Source: Rhizophlyctis rosea (Eukaryota > Chytridiomycota > Chytridiomycetes > Rhizophlyctidales > Rhizophlyctidaceae). From it: 64,000 bases of DNA. The DNA lies in NCBI GenBank assembly GCA_027596075.1, contig JADGJC010000008.1:7170-71169 (forward strand), in the 5' to 3' direction. A model generated the notes under the pieces. The model was not told the origin of the DNA. It saw only the letters and a list, made by a program, of their open reading frames with translations, and ran no database searches. The translations under genes were made by a program, and so were the position numbers. Each line of letters begins with the position of its first letter. The first letter of the stretch is position 1. Of this stretch, positions 10,656-22,084 are shown piece by piece.

Positions 10656-10974
10656 GGTCGACAACTAAGGGGTACAGCTGGGGGAGTCGTGTGCTGATAT
10701 ATGTCGAGACATACCTTGGAGGAACTTGTTGTCGAATGCGCATGTGTTTGAGAATGGACGATGCGAATGGGCGATGAAAGATGAGAAGTTGAGAAAGAAG
10801 GAAGCAGGGAAGTAAGCAGAATGCAGTTTTGGTTGCGATTTGTGGATTTGGATGGCACTGTGGCGCAGCCTGTACCACAGTATCATGATCCCAATCAGCG
10901 CGTCCGACTTATTTTTGACCTCGCATTTCGCGACCTTTCTTTCTTCTCCACCCAATTACGATACTTACAATACC

Positions 10975-11666
10975 ATGCCCTCCAAAAATAAGGTGCAAAA
11001 GTCGACAGCAGTGCCTGACGAAGCACTCTCACAGCCACCACCCACTCCATCCCTAAAATCCCAAACAGAAATAGACGATATATTCGGCGGCAAAAAACCG
11101 TCAAAAGCCATACCCACCAACACTCCTGCTCCCGCTCAACTTCCCAGCGCAACAGCACCACCAACTTCCACAACTTCGTCCAAGAAGAAAAAGAAACAAA
11201 AAACCGCAGAGTCTTCCTCATCTGCATCCTCAAACCCCATCGTTTCAAGCCCGGCAGCACCAGTACCGGCACCCACACCGAAAGTCGAAACCGTAGAATT
11301 CAAAATGCCTGAGCTTCCCGCGAACCGCAAGCGGCCGCGGGCACCAGAGGGTGGTGAGGACGACGGCTTTGCGGATAGTCGGGGGAGCAAAAGTGATAGA
11401 AGTGGGTATCGCCGTTTCCTTCTTGCTGTTACTTGACAAACGGAAACAGCAAGAAAAGGTTCTCAGCTGACTGACCATATATCTTTTTTCCTTCAGAGCA
11501 AACAGAAGAAGGCTATACCGTATTTTATAATGATGAGTTGAAGATTGGGGAAGGAAGTGGAGGTATGCCAATCGACCTTTGCTGAAATTGCATGTATTCC
11601 GTTGCTCACACCGTCGCTAACGCAGATACACCTGAATGTCCTTTCGATTGTTGGTGCTGTTATTAA
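10975..11666 (+). CDS. DUF1764-family protein
   Basis: Three exons (10975-11401, 11497-11562, 11626-11666) give about 177 residues. The family signature is at the C terminus: TEEGYTVFYNDELKIGEGSG joined by the last splice to DTPECPFDCWCCY, matching the GGDTPxCPFDCxCC ending of DUF1764 proteins. The short N-terminal motif EIDDIFGGKK is also typical of this family. Between them is a low-complexity Pro/Ser/Lys stretch with a basic KKKKKQK run that could be a nuclear localisation signal. The biochemical role of the family is unknown; the Cys cluster could bind metal (inference). The phase of both introns fits exactly. Confidence 0.85.
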
Positions 11667-12156
11667 GCAGCAACCACTCCAATGTACATATTCCGTTGTG
11701 CAAAATCCTGCAGATGGTAGTTTTGTGATGCCACTCATGATGTTTGTAAATATTTGTCAATCACGAAGCGTCCATTATTTGTCTAGAGAATCGGTGAGTT
11801 GTCACAAATTCTGACCGATAGGATGTCATTGGGTGATGCACCACGCTTTTTGGTTAGCGTTTCATCAACTTGAAGTTGGTAGACTTGGAAATAGAATTTC
11901 TCGGCAACCAGTCAATCAACGGTCAAAAAGTGATTCAAGATCATGCTCGGAGGTGATCGGTGGATTGACGGAGTATGTCAATGTGACAAACGGGGGTCAT
12001 CATATTCCGTCATGAACACCCTTGTGGCGTTCAGTACTCCACAAAATCACACTGATGTTTGCGCAACTGCCAGATGTATGCACCTCCCCCAACGCTCCCA
12101 TCATCCAATTTCATTTTCATGTCTCCTAGCGTAAGAGCACACCTGCATAACAAAAG
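11667..12156. other. intergenic region upstream of the GPCR
   Basis: About 490 bp between two plus-strand genes, so the 3' UTR of the DUF1764 gene and the promoter of the GPCR gene. No further feature seen. Confidence 0.5.
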
Positions 12157-15100
12157 ATGACAAATAGCATATTCGCTCCCAGTCTTACATATCTCCCTCT
12201 CGCTCTGTCCCTCTTCTCTTCAATACGTGCCCAAATCCTCTACACAGAATGGGGGACAAACGGATGGAACGACTGGAGCTACAAAACTACCATCGAATGG
12301 AGTGGCTCTATGCCTGCACCACCCGTGGACGGCCTAATGTGGTGGAGGGTAACAGTGCAATCCGGAGGAGGGAACGATTTGGACGCGGGCTTCCTATCTT
12401 TCAAAAGCAATTTCCCAATCGCGTCTCCGAGTTATTTGATGTATCAGAATTGGGTTCTATTCTTGGAGGTATGCTTACTTCTCGACTTCTCCCTCTCTTG
12501 AGTTGAGTTATGGCAACGAAGTTTACTGAGGAATGAAAGTCCTTAGGGCTATGATTTGCACTGGTTGAAATTCAGGTTGGAAAGCACATACGGATATCGG
12601 CCGGTATATTACGACAAATGGCTATCGGACGTTTCAAACCAGACATGGTCGCAGGGCACGTGTATTCAACAAATATCAAAAGACGCTTCAGACAGAGCCG
12701 CGCCTTGTAGAGTTAAACTAATCACAATCCGTCATTCGCAGGGACGTGGTTCAAGGTCGTCGTCCCGATGGACAATCTTCCCGAACCGGCATATTACAAC
12801 CGGTTCCGTCTCACCAACATGGATCCCAATGTAAGCTTTCTCGCCCTCTCCATTTCATGTTTCATTGCCAATTGCTGATTTTGGTTCCACATCATCTTTG
12901 GTATGCTCAGAACAATCACACATTCCACTTTGCATCCTACTTCGGGCGTTCGGATGGACAGACACTGGGAGTTCGCCATCCGCCTGATGAGCCAATGCCA
13001 GACATTGCCAATTATTCGCTGGCATCGTTTGGGCAATATGAGGGTGATGCAGGCCGGACGGCAATGTTTCAGTGCTGGTCTAGGGACAACCCTCCTCGAC
13101 CATGTGGGTTGGCAAAGGTCATTTCTGGCTGCGCGAATCCCGTGCTAAAATCACTCTTTGGCATAGATGCAGAGTTGAAGGATATAAGAATACAAGCTTT
13201 TAGAGAGTCTGTACACTCAATGTCACTCCTTTGATATCCACATGACCTTTCCGAGCTCATTCCAATCCAATGCATTCAGTACAGATGAGGGAGTGCCTGT
13301 GCCGATGGACACCTCCAGCGTCAGTTTTGCATATGGGACACTTCATATACCGCAAGTGGGACAGGTGGGTGATCTAGATTGTGCAGACCTTTACTCATTT
13401 CAGATTCTGGACTGACCGCTGTGTTAGGAACCATGGAATACGCGGAACGCCGATGCATATTGGTGGCCTAATCCTGCTTTGATATGCTGTAGGCACGCCT
13501 GTTTTCTGTGCCGGGGGATGGAAAGGGCCCCTCCTACCACTGATACCGGCATTATGTTATTGGCAGCAATCGTGAACGCCGATTACTTCGAGATAGGAAC
13601 CCCATTGGCTGGAACTAAACCATTGGTTGTTTGGGCACCTGATTTTCACGAATTGGTATGGGGCCTGTGCTTCATTCTGCTGCAAGTATTGCACAAGATT
13701 TGATCTGTTTGTGAACCACCTAGCCTCACGTGATAGGTGCCTATGCGCACTTGGTCTATCAATCCCGACAAAATGGGGGACAGCCAATGTGGGTGCATTT
13801 GAGGACCACCGTGCCGAATAGTGCTGGGGTGTTCCAGAAAGGTATTCCATCCAGCACTGAGTCAAAATTCAATATCCTAAAGCGCCTCTGACGTTGCTCT
13901 TCCAGATTATAAATGGGTTGCAGACCTTCCAATGGATTGTGGCGACGGAGCGCCAGATTGGCGGTGTCCTGACCGTGAGTGGGTGTGGGAATGATCTGAG
14001 GACCTGCCACGAGCCATCATTTAAACATTGTTTTGTTCTGCTCACAGATATTTGGTTCAAGGACGACCAGATGGCGGATATACATGTTGCAAAAGATTTG
14101 CTTTACCCATTATGTGAGTATGGAGTTCATTATCCTCTGTTGAATCAAAAATATACATTGATCTAAAGGACTCCCCTTGGTGCAGCTGATATGGACCGAA
14201 AAGGTACGAATGTCAGAAGGAGTATTTTTTTTTGGCTGCCAGTCTTTTGACAATATTTTACAATATTCTTCCGCGAGTAAAGTATTCCGGCAAACAGGGT
14301 AAGTTGAATCTCCGTCATCCCATAACTTGTGTCATTCTCAAAAGTATTTTTTATGCATTATCTAGTTATGACGTCAACATCAACGTGAGTCAGGCTTTGC
14401 AAATATCTCATTCAAGTCTATCATCCTCAACCGTGTACAGATCCACCCAGCACTCAAAGGCATCTCAGTATATGACGGCATAAGCTACGCAGTACCCATA
14501 TACATCCAACTGTTCCCTTGGCAAATCAACATGACCACATTCAACGCCTTGCCCGGTTTAAAGAAACCGCCTCCTTTGGATGTATGTTTGTTTAGCCTGC
14601 AGTTGGCGATTGTCGCAGTTCCCAATGTGTTTCGTGATTTCTGACGCAACGGGTCAATTCTCAGGATTGGGGATCCGCCTGGTGGGAGAGTTGGAATATC
14701 TCAGTTTTCAACGATTACCTACGCATTTTGCAAGGTGCGGAAATTGGAGACAATAAGCAAAGTGAGTGTGCTGTTGGGTGGAATGGAAGGAACCCAGGAA
14801 AAGATAAGCTGGATCATGTGTTATGCAATATCGGGCGCTTCAATCCTGATCCCGCTTTCCTTTATTGCGCAGGATTGCGGAATCTATTACCTAACATATG
14901 GGGATATGCGAAGACGGCTCCATACACGATAAGCGCTTCATTCCTTGGGTACTCATTTGGCGGTAAGACTTGATCAACACAAGCTAGCTCCTTGCAGCTT
15001 TCTTGAGAAGTTTCTATCAGGTTCTATCTTGGATGATTATGGACGATGTGGTCTAGATGATAAGATGGCGACCGCTGTCAATAATACCATGTAAGAATGA

Positions 15101-17922
15101 GATTTGACACGGTCCCTGATATGGGAAGATAACCCCTTTCCACAGCATGGTATGGAAAGACATGCCGTCGGTCCTCAAACAACGAGTGGTCATGAGCAAT
15201 GTCAGCGAATTTGAGGAATGGCTGAGCAAGCCATATCAGGCATACACATGGGATACCGAACCAGTATTTGATTGGGCAATAGTGAATGAACCATCTGAAG
15301 GTATGCGCTGCGGACGTCATGAACTGATAAAATGACTAAGAAAGGGTCCAAAATTGTCGTCGCTCCTAATGCCATAACTCAAGCTGATGATTTACAGGGT
15401 TTGAATTTGGTGGCGGGACAGTCGACTGGGAATTCCGGTTCATATACCCACCCACGGGTGCTGCGCAAATGCAGGCAACACTTGCGGGAATACCTAGAAC
15501 GAGTCGTAACATCACGGCAGCACACGAAGCATTGAGCATTGCTATAACGAAGAACAGTCGGCTGCAGTTGAATACTCCTACACTCAATTCATATGAGGGC
15601 GGAGTGTCTGGATACCTTTCGGCGCGGTACAGTCCTGAATATAAGGTACGGGTTTCATTGCAATTCAAGTGAAATCAGTCATGGATTTAAATTGACAAAC
15701 AACAGGCGGGACTTGAATATGCGTCATCCTTCGGTCGTGATTTCTTTTATGGGCTGCTAGGCAAGTATCTTGGGCAACACATTCATGTGGACTTTGGTTA
15801 ACATCACCAAACAGAACATGTAGCGCTTCTGGGATGGCCTGTATCACAATCACCGTCTTGGGGGTTGATTCAGGACTTCGACCCACTGGTAAATAAGATT
15901 CAAGTCCATTATTCGGCGACCTTTGCATCCACACATCATCTTAATTCACACTGTTCACAGCAAGTCGCATACAACAATGTAGTCTTCAAGGTGAGCAATG
16001 ATCAGCATGGCCTTGAACTGTGCGTATGTGCCGAACATTTCTGATGTACCTCTCTTTTCAGGACATGCCAGTTGAAGAAGCTCTCGAACGCGCGTGCCAG
16101 GTATTTGATCATTGAATTTTGATTTTGCCATCAGGCAGGATGTTGATTTGAAATTGATCCAAGCGCATCAACTGGGAGACGCGGCCACCATGCAATTCTT
16201 CGAATTGGCATGTCGAGATTGAAGACGATTTCTTTGCCAACAAGGCGAACGCAATCTTCAAGTGGAACGATAATTATGTATGTGTTGTCGTATCACGTTA
16301 CTCATCACCGTTCACGTCCAACTAATACCTACATAATCTGCAGACACAAGCCTGCCGAGACGACCTTGCCTTGTCACAATCACTTCCGGACCCAATCATC
16401 AACGCAGTCTCCACGAACTACATATCAATAAAATCCCCACTTGCCAAGACTATGGTCGCTCTATCTGTGCTGGGCATCATCATCGAGTATGGTTTCATCA
16501 TAGCATTTATTTGGCAATGGAACTCCCGGATAATCCGCGCAGCAAGTCGGCCGTTTTCATTGGTCATATTCTTTGGTGGGCAAGCATGTGTTTGCCTCCT
16601 TTTTCCTCAGAGCATGGTTATCTAATATTCTAGTCATGATATAGGCGCAAATTTGTGTTGCTGTTCAGTGATTATGCGGACTACGGCAACCAATAATCTC
16701 GACTGGATTCAGTGCTGGGGCACATGTAAGTAGATTTTAGCTCCATTCATCGCTAATTTTGCGATTTTCATCCTTTTTGACATTGCATGGGTATTCCTAC
16801 AGATTGGGCATTTGCACTGGGCTTTGCTATGATTTTGGGATCTTTGGCGATGAAGGTATGCGTTAAGGCTTTCACAACCTATGCAGAAAGAGTTGACTCT
16901 GATTCCCACGCTATTTGGACCTTCTCAGTCATACCGCGTAGATCGAATCTTCAGAAATGTGAAACCAGATTATGTCTTTACGGATTGGGAGCTGGCAAAA
17001 TACGTTGGGGGCATTATCGCCGGAGAAATAGTCTGTTTACTGGTACGAACCATTGTAATCGCTTCCTTTGAAGTCATCTATCTTGCATGAGTTCTATGTC
17101 AACATCATGTGCCCAAATCACCACAGATCTTCCAATTTGTCGTCGATGAAAGTAGCGGGACGCAGATTGCTTCTATTCCTCGCACGACCTTGGAAGTGGA
17201 GTTAAAGGATTGCAAGAGATCCCAGGATGGTCCTATCATCTTGCTCTATATCGTGAGTTCTACCCATGAGTCTATTGAAACCATCAGAATGCTCATCTCG
17301 TTGAAATCCACATAGTATAATTTTTTCCTCATCCTTGTGGCCGCCGCTTTTGCCTATAGGACACGAGATGTAGGATCTGGTATGGTTATATGTCTGGTTG
17401 ATCGGTTTGCCATCCACTGATTAGACCATATCTAATCCAGCCTACAATGAGAATACATTTACTGCCGCTGCCATCGCTTTGATCTGCGTAATCAGTGTGG
17501 TCATAGTGCCTACGTTGAGTGTCATAAACTCCCCTTCTGCGACGTAAGTGGAAGTCTTGCATCTTGATAACCAACAAACGAATATGCTCACAGCTTTACC
17601 CAACAGATTCCTCCTGATTTCATTGGGAACAATCAGCGGCACACTTCTTTCCACCACCATATTCGCCGTTCCCAAGTTGTTCCAAGCAACTGGTGTAATT
17701 GCAGCCACGTCTCAGCAAAATCTTGGGGCAGTAGAGCCGCCCACGGCTTCCGCTATCCTGAAAAGTCAGTATTCTGGAACTCGCTCACGGAACGGGACCG
17801 GTAGCTTTCCGGGAACCAATGCACCTGGTATGATGCAGAATGCAGCCTCGGATACCCACTTGGTCAGGGAGGAGACCACGGTAGCAAGAAGGAAGAGTTG
17901 GAAGGGACAGCCAGTCGTGTAG
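12157..17922 (+). CDS. class C G-protein-coupled receptor with solute-binding-like ectodomain
   Basis: Many-exon gene (20 or more short introns); the first exon is 12157-12468. The protein starts with a signal peptide (cleavage near SIRAQ). The large extracellular part includes an N-terminal Trp-rich region and a central segment resembling bacterial sugar-binding proteins, e.g. IHPALKGISVYDGISYAV then IQLFPWQINMTTFNALPG and KKPPPLDDWGSAWWESW. From about 16430 comes a 7TM domain of the GABA-B/mGlu type: LAKTMVALSVLGIIIEYGF (TM1), PFSLVIFFGANLCCCSVIM (TM2), WAFALGFAMILGSLAMK (TM3) spliced to SYRVDRIFRN, YVGGIIAGEIVCLL (TM4), LLYIYNFFLILVAAAFAYRTRDV (TM5, split here only by reading), FTAAAIALICVISVVIVPT (TM6), FLLISLGTISGTLLS (TM7). 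The TRDV...NEN block after TM5 is characteristic. A short Ser/Thr-rich tail follows. Ligand unknown. Exon borders in the ectodomain are partly unresolved. Confidence 0.85.
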
Positions 17923-18153
17923 AGGGATGTGAACGGCAAATATACGGAAGGATTTCCAATAGTTACCGCTTTGGTGTGGGCCTGGTTGGGCCAAGATTAG
18001 ACTAAGTGATCATGAAGGCCATGTTGCGCGCTGCAGCAATACCACAAACTGAAATTCCACTTCTTCAAAAGGTCAAAATAATCATCATACAGCTCGAGTT
18101 CATTTACAGGACAACAAACAAGGAAACCCGGCGGCTACATTAAGTGCGGCTGT

Positions 18154-19365
18154 TTAGGACTCGAGCCACGCATCCAAATCCCAGCTGTCTGCCCATTTGA
18201 GAACCAGCCTTTCAGGATTGCTCGGGTCCGGATAGGTCGGAAGCCAGACGTAGGTGGCTTGATGTGACGACTTCGTTGAAGCTGGTTCCCATCGGTCTTC
18301 AGGGAAAATCATGAGCAACGCGACCAAAGCCAACATTCACGCCTCAAACAGAAACGCATGCTCACCTCCCACGTACATATACTTCGTCACGCCTTTGCTG
18401 TTCTTCAGCGGCAGCATGTATGTCGGTTGACTATCATACGAGTTGGATCCGGAAGTTGCGACTGGACCCGTGTCAACGTAGTTTCCACTTGGTGGAATGA
18501 AAGACTTTGCAAACGACTGATGTCCATCATTCGAACGGTATCCGGTTTTCAAGCTCGAGAATAAGTCGAAACCAGTTGCGAGTTTCGCGACGGCCATGCC
18601 TTCGTAGTTCTGCGGTCAGTAATAGGCCAGGTTGTTGATGTGCAGATGGTCGCTTGTAAGGTTTTGGAAGGCGATGCCGCTTGTGCCTTTGACGGCTCCA
18701 TGAAGAATGTAGGGATGCATGTTTTCGTCGGGGTTGAGAAACAACTGTAAAGACGTTCAACCATCAGATTTAGCACCTTTGATCATGAATATGGCACTCT
18801 GCTGCTTACCCCAATATCCTTTGGAGCGAGGTTAGATCCTTGCAAAGCGTAGTGGAAGGTGTACGGACCACCAGGATTGGCGGATGTCATCAGTTGAAGG
18901 TCCCATCGGAATGTTGATAGATGTTTGCACCGTGTGCCTCCACCTTCTTGTTGTCGACAGTGAGGAAGTTTTGAGAGCCGGGGTAGATGATGCGCCGGCC
19001 GGTTGTTGGTGTGGTCTGAGTAGGGGAGGCGCTACTGGGCCGCGTGGTAGTAGCAGCTGGGCGGGTGGTAGTGGATACCAACTGCGAGGTGCTGGTGGAT
19101 GGCACACATTGCGAATAATCTGTATAATGAAGAAGGCGAAGCGTTGGTCAGTACGATGTTGTGAAAAACGTTAATCGTGCCACACGCATCGAAGGTTCAA
19201 AGGGAACTAATACCCACAGTCATTGGTGTATTTGCAATAGTGTCCACTCACACATGTCACTCCGCCAGAGAAACCCTTGCCGCCGCATTGCTGCCACGCG
19301 CCCTGCTGCGCAGCCACGCCTGCAAGGAGAGCCAAAGTGATAGTAGATAAAGTTGATAAGTTCAT
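18154..19365 (-). pseudogene. CBM1-GH43 (exo-beta-1,3-galactanase-like) gene, internally deleted
   Basis: N terminus: signal peptide (MNLSTLSTITLALLAGVAAQ) then a CBM1 cellulose-binding module (QQCGGKGFSGGVTCVSGHYC, completed after an intron by YTNDYYSQCVPS), then a Thr/Pro linker. The rest matches GH43 subfamily-24-like enzymes: VEAHGANIYQHSDGTF; MTSANPGGPYTFHYA; LFLNPDENMHPYILHGA; EGMAVAKLATGFDLFSSLKT; KYMYVG spliced to DRWEP; ATYVWLPTYPD; stop at 18154. Lesions: between GTF and MTSANPGG about 90-100 residues normally present (YYWYGE to ERPKVIYN-MW region, including a catalytic Glu) are absent and the two sides are in different frames (near 18889-18897), and an in-frame TGA lies at about 18616-18618 between INNLAYY and PQNYEG. 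An assembly error or unusual splicing cannot be excluded, but no intron solves either lesion. Confidence 0.7.
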
Positions 19366-20443
19366 GGTGATAGGGCGCACTCGCAACATTTCGCTTGCAA
19401 CTATCATGAAGGAGATGGTCGAGAAGCTTCGTTGAACTTCACTAGTCCCAGGATAGAAGAGGGCGCAGAATCTGCGTGCCCTTTTTATAGTCATTCTGCG
19501 TTTAGTATAGATGACGCTGAGAGCCGACAATGATGAAGAACGGCGGGGAGAAAAGGACAACATTTGACGCGTAGCGGTGACTACCATATGCCACATACTT
19601 CCCGTCCCTTGTTTGGCAGCAAGCGCCGTTCCCTTTTCAGAGTGAGAATCTTCCACTGGGGAGATCTTGATTCACATGCATCTGTTGAGTGTGCTGCGAA
19701 CAGCAGTCGGAGGTTCCAAAAGTGTTCCGTCGTAACTTCAGGAAGTTTTCAGCCTGACTATGATGAGGCATGACTGTCCATATGGCGAACGAATGGAAAC
19801 TGATGCATATTATGGGATCTTTAGAAGGACGTCTATTTTGGGGATACTTCGAATGGGAACTATATTATTGCATGAATTTCCTCCACATTGGTGTACTCCA
19901 CTGACTTTCAAGGAATGGCGACAGATGGGACAACTTTGTAATAGTGGCAACGCTTTTGCCTTGCCAATATTGGCGATGGAAATCCACCAAGTTGCTCCCA
20001 AAGAGGGACTCGGAGGGTGACAACGAACATGAGGATTTTCTGCCTTTGTTCTTCCCGGACACAGTTATTCCGTTTTCGAATGTAAGCTCTCGCTAACAAA
20101 AGAGCTCTCATGCAGGGAGACTGTGGGACCACTGGAGACTGTGGGACCACTAACACGCAACCAGCATCTTTCTGGTGTGACCTCTCTGAGGCTCTCAGGG
20201 TCCTTGTGGACGGTTTGCTGATTCATTACGTCAGCACATTCAGCAATGTAAACAAAATGAGTCAGAATTGGCTTTCTCGTGGCACCAGAGACTTGGGGCA
20301 TTCGGGTGACGCGTCCAAAAATAAACAACTCTGGTCTTTCCCGTTCTTCAATACTTTTCTTTCACTGAGGAGTTACCACTTGAGCGGCGGACCACCTTGT
20401 ACATCTGATACATAAGAGTACTTTGCCTGTGCGGAGTATCGCC
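19366..20443. other. intergenic region
   Basis: About 1.1 kb between the GH43-like gene (minus) and the RMND1-like gene (plus), which diverge. Contains an 18-bp perfect tandem duplication (20116-20151). No gene recognised. Confidence 0.5.
20116..20151. repeat. 18-bp perfect tandem duplication
   Basis: GGAGACTGTGGGACCACT occurs twice head to tail. It lies about 290 bp upstream of the RMND1-like start codon. Probably a slippage event. Confidence 0.9.
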
Positions 20444-22011
20444 ATGCTCCGTCAAGCCCAGTATGTCAGAAGAGCTTTTGCTCCAACCCGCGCTTTGGAA
20501 CACGCCTGCAGGCCTCAGGCCTTAGCGGCACGCCAACGACTAATACCCTCAGCGTTCGCAACTGTGCGGTGGTACAGTCCCGCAGAGACTACACAAGCTT
20601 CACCAGTGGGAACAGCTTCCACGGGAGCTCCCATAGGCTCAATAGACGTGGTATGCTTGTTGAGGTAGTTGGCGGCTTAGGAAGTCCAACTGACCAACGC
20701 TCGTTTTAGCCCAACGAACGACTTCCCAAACGAAATACTCTCAAAAAGAAGAAGGTTCTTCGGGATGTGCCAGAAAACGGCTTGGCTGGACTTGCCCCGG
20801 TCCATGAGGTCCGTATTTCAGACATTTTCTAGGTTTAACGGGGGTGTTAGGGAACTTACCAGGTTGTTGCCGCCTTCCGGAATAGCTCATGAAAGCCACA
20901 GCATACTGCACCGCTGAGAAGTACGACTTCAACGCCCTTCTTCCAATCCTTCGCAAACATTACGTCCTTCTGCCATTCATCGCTGATGACGTGTATCAAG
21001 TGCACCTGACCGATCCTGCCACTTTGAAGTCGCCTTCATGGGAAATCAACGCCGACAGTCAGGAACGGCAGCCTGAAGCATACATATTTCCCACTGGTTC
21101 ATTTGTTACCTGGGGAGCCACGATATCGCAATCGGAACGGCTGTTGCGGCTTTTGAAGAAGGTGGAAGTCAATCCTTCTCAGATCACAACAGAAGAGTTT
21201 TTATATTGTGAAGATCCTGAGCAGTAAGTTTTACTTTATCTCAACTTGTTTTGACAATGATTCATGAAGCTGATCGAATCATTGTCAAACTCATAGTGCT
21301 GGCGGATTGGTTGGCGACACAATAATTGTTGGCCACGGCTTGTCGTCCAATCAAGCCAAACTTGCATATTCTGCAGGTCTAGCTCGATCTGCCAAACTTG
21401 AATCATTAGAAGAACACCTCGACGCACATCTAGAGAAGCATCGACACATTCCCCAAATCCTTCTCCAGGGAAAGAAACCACCACTGGGACCGGCCGTACT
21501 CCGTCAATTAGGCGAGCTTTTCGTCCTCCGTGGCAACCTCAACCTCCACTCCGAAATGCTCGACTTACCCGAATTCTGCTGGTCCAGCTCCCGCATGGAA
21601 GAAGCCTTTGAGCGCATCTCCCGTAACCTAGATGTGCGCGCTCGAATTGGGATCTTCAACAAAAAGCTAGATTACGCCAACGAGCTTGCAGAAGTGCTAC
21701 GGAACAATGCGCACGAGGAACATTCGATCAGACTAGAGTGGATCATTATCATTTTGATTACGGTTGAAGTGGCGTTTGAGATTGCGCATTGGATGGACAA
21801 GGTTGGCATGATTGATGTGGAGGGATTTTATAGGAGGATTTCGGGAAAACCGCAACGTCAGGTGGCGCTTGTTGCGGCGGCGCCTGTGCAGGAGTTTATG
21901 AGGGATGAGCCGTTGCCGTTAGTGAGGGATGCGATTGAATTGCAGACTGAGGAACATCGATCAGGGCATGTGGAACCACGGAACGGAAAGGTTTGGAAGG
22001 AATCGGCGTAA
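20444..22011 (+). CDS. RMND1/RMD1 (DUF155) family mitochondrial protein
   Basis: Four exons (20444-20650, 20710-20808, 20886-21223, 21297-22011), all junctions in phase. The ATG at 20444 begins an Arg-rich presequence (MLRQAQYVRRAFAPTRAL) suited to mitochondrial import; an upstream in-frame TTG is not used. Domain order: Lys-rich segment (KRNTLKKKKVLRD), then the DUF155 core starting LMKATAYCTAEKYDF, with TGSFVTWGATISQSE, DTIIVGHGLSSNQAKLAYSAGLARSAKLESLE and a C-terminal NNAHEEHSIRLEWIIIILIT. The last hydrophobic stretch (about WIIIILITVEVAFEIAHW) is the family's C-terminal membrane anchor in the inner membrane. Human RMND1 supports mitochondrial translation; yeast Rmd1/Rmd8 and Sif2 are relatives. 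Convergent with the BMT5 gene, stops only 73 bp apart. Confidence 0.92.
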
Positions 22012-22084
22012 TGTAGATGACAAGTGATAAATAGATTCATGTACATAGGTTCTTTACACATAACTTAGATTAATTTATTGTAGA

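Larger units (their letters stand above)
9525..10974. other. long intergenic region
   Basis: About 1.45 kb without a gene I can support. It holds a GTT/GCT-rich stretch (about 9830-9920), a nested inverted repeat (10225-10283) and a 42-bp near-tandem duplication (10561-10655). A minus-strand ORF at 10026-10487 lacks a good start and any recognisable sequence. Confidence 0.45.
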
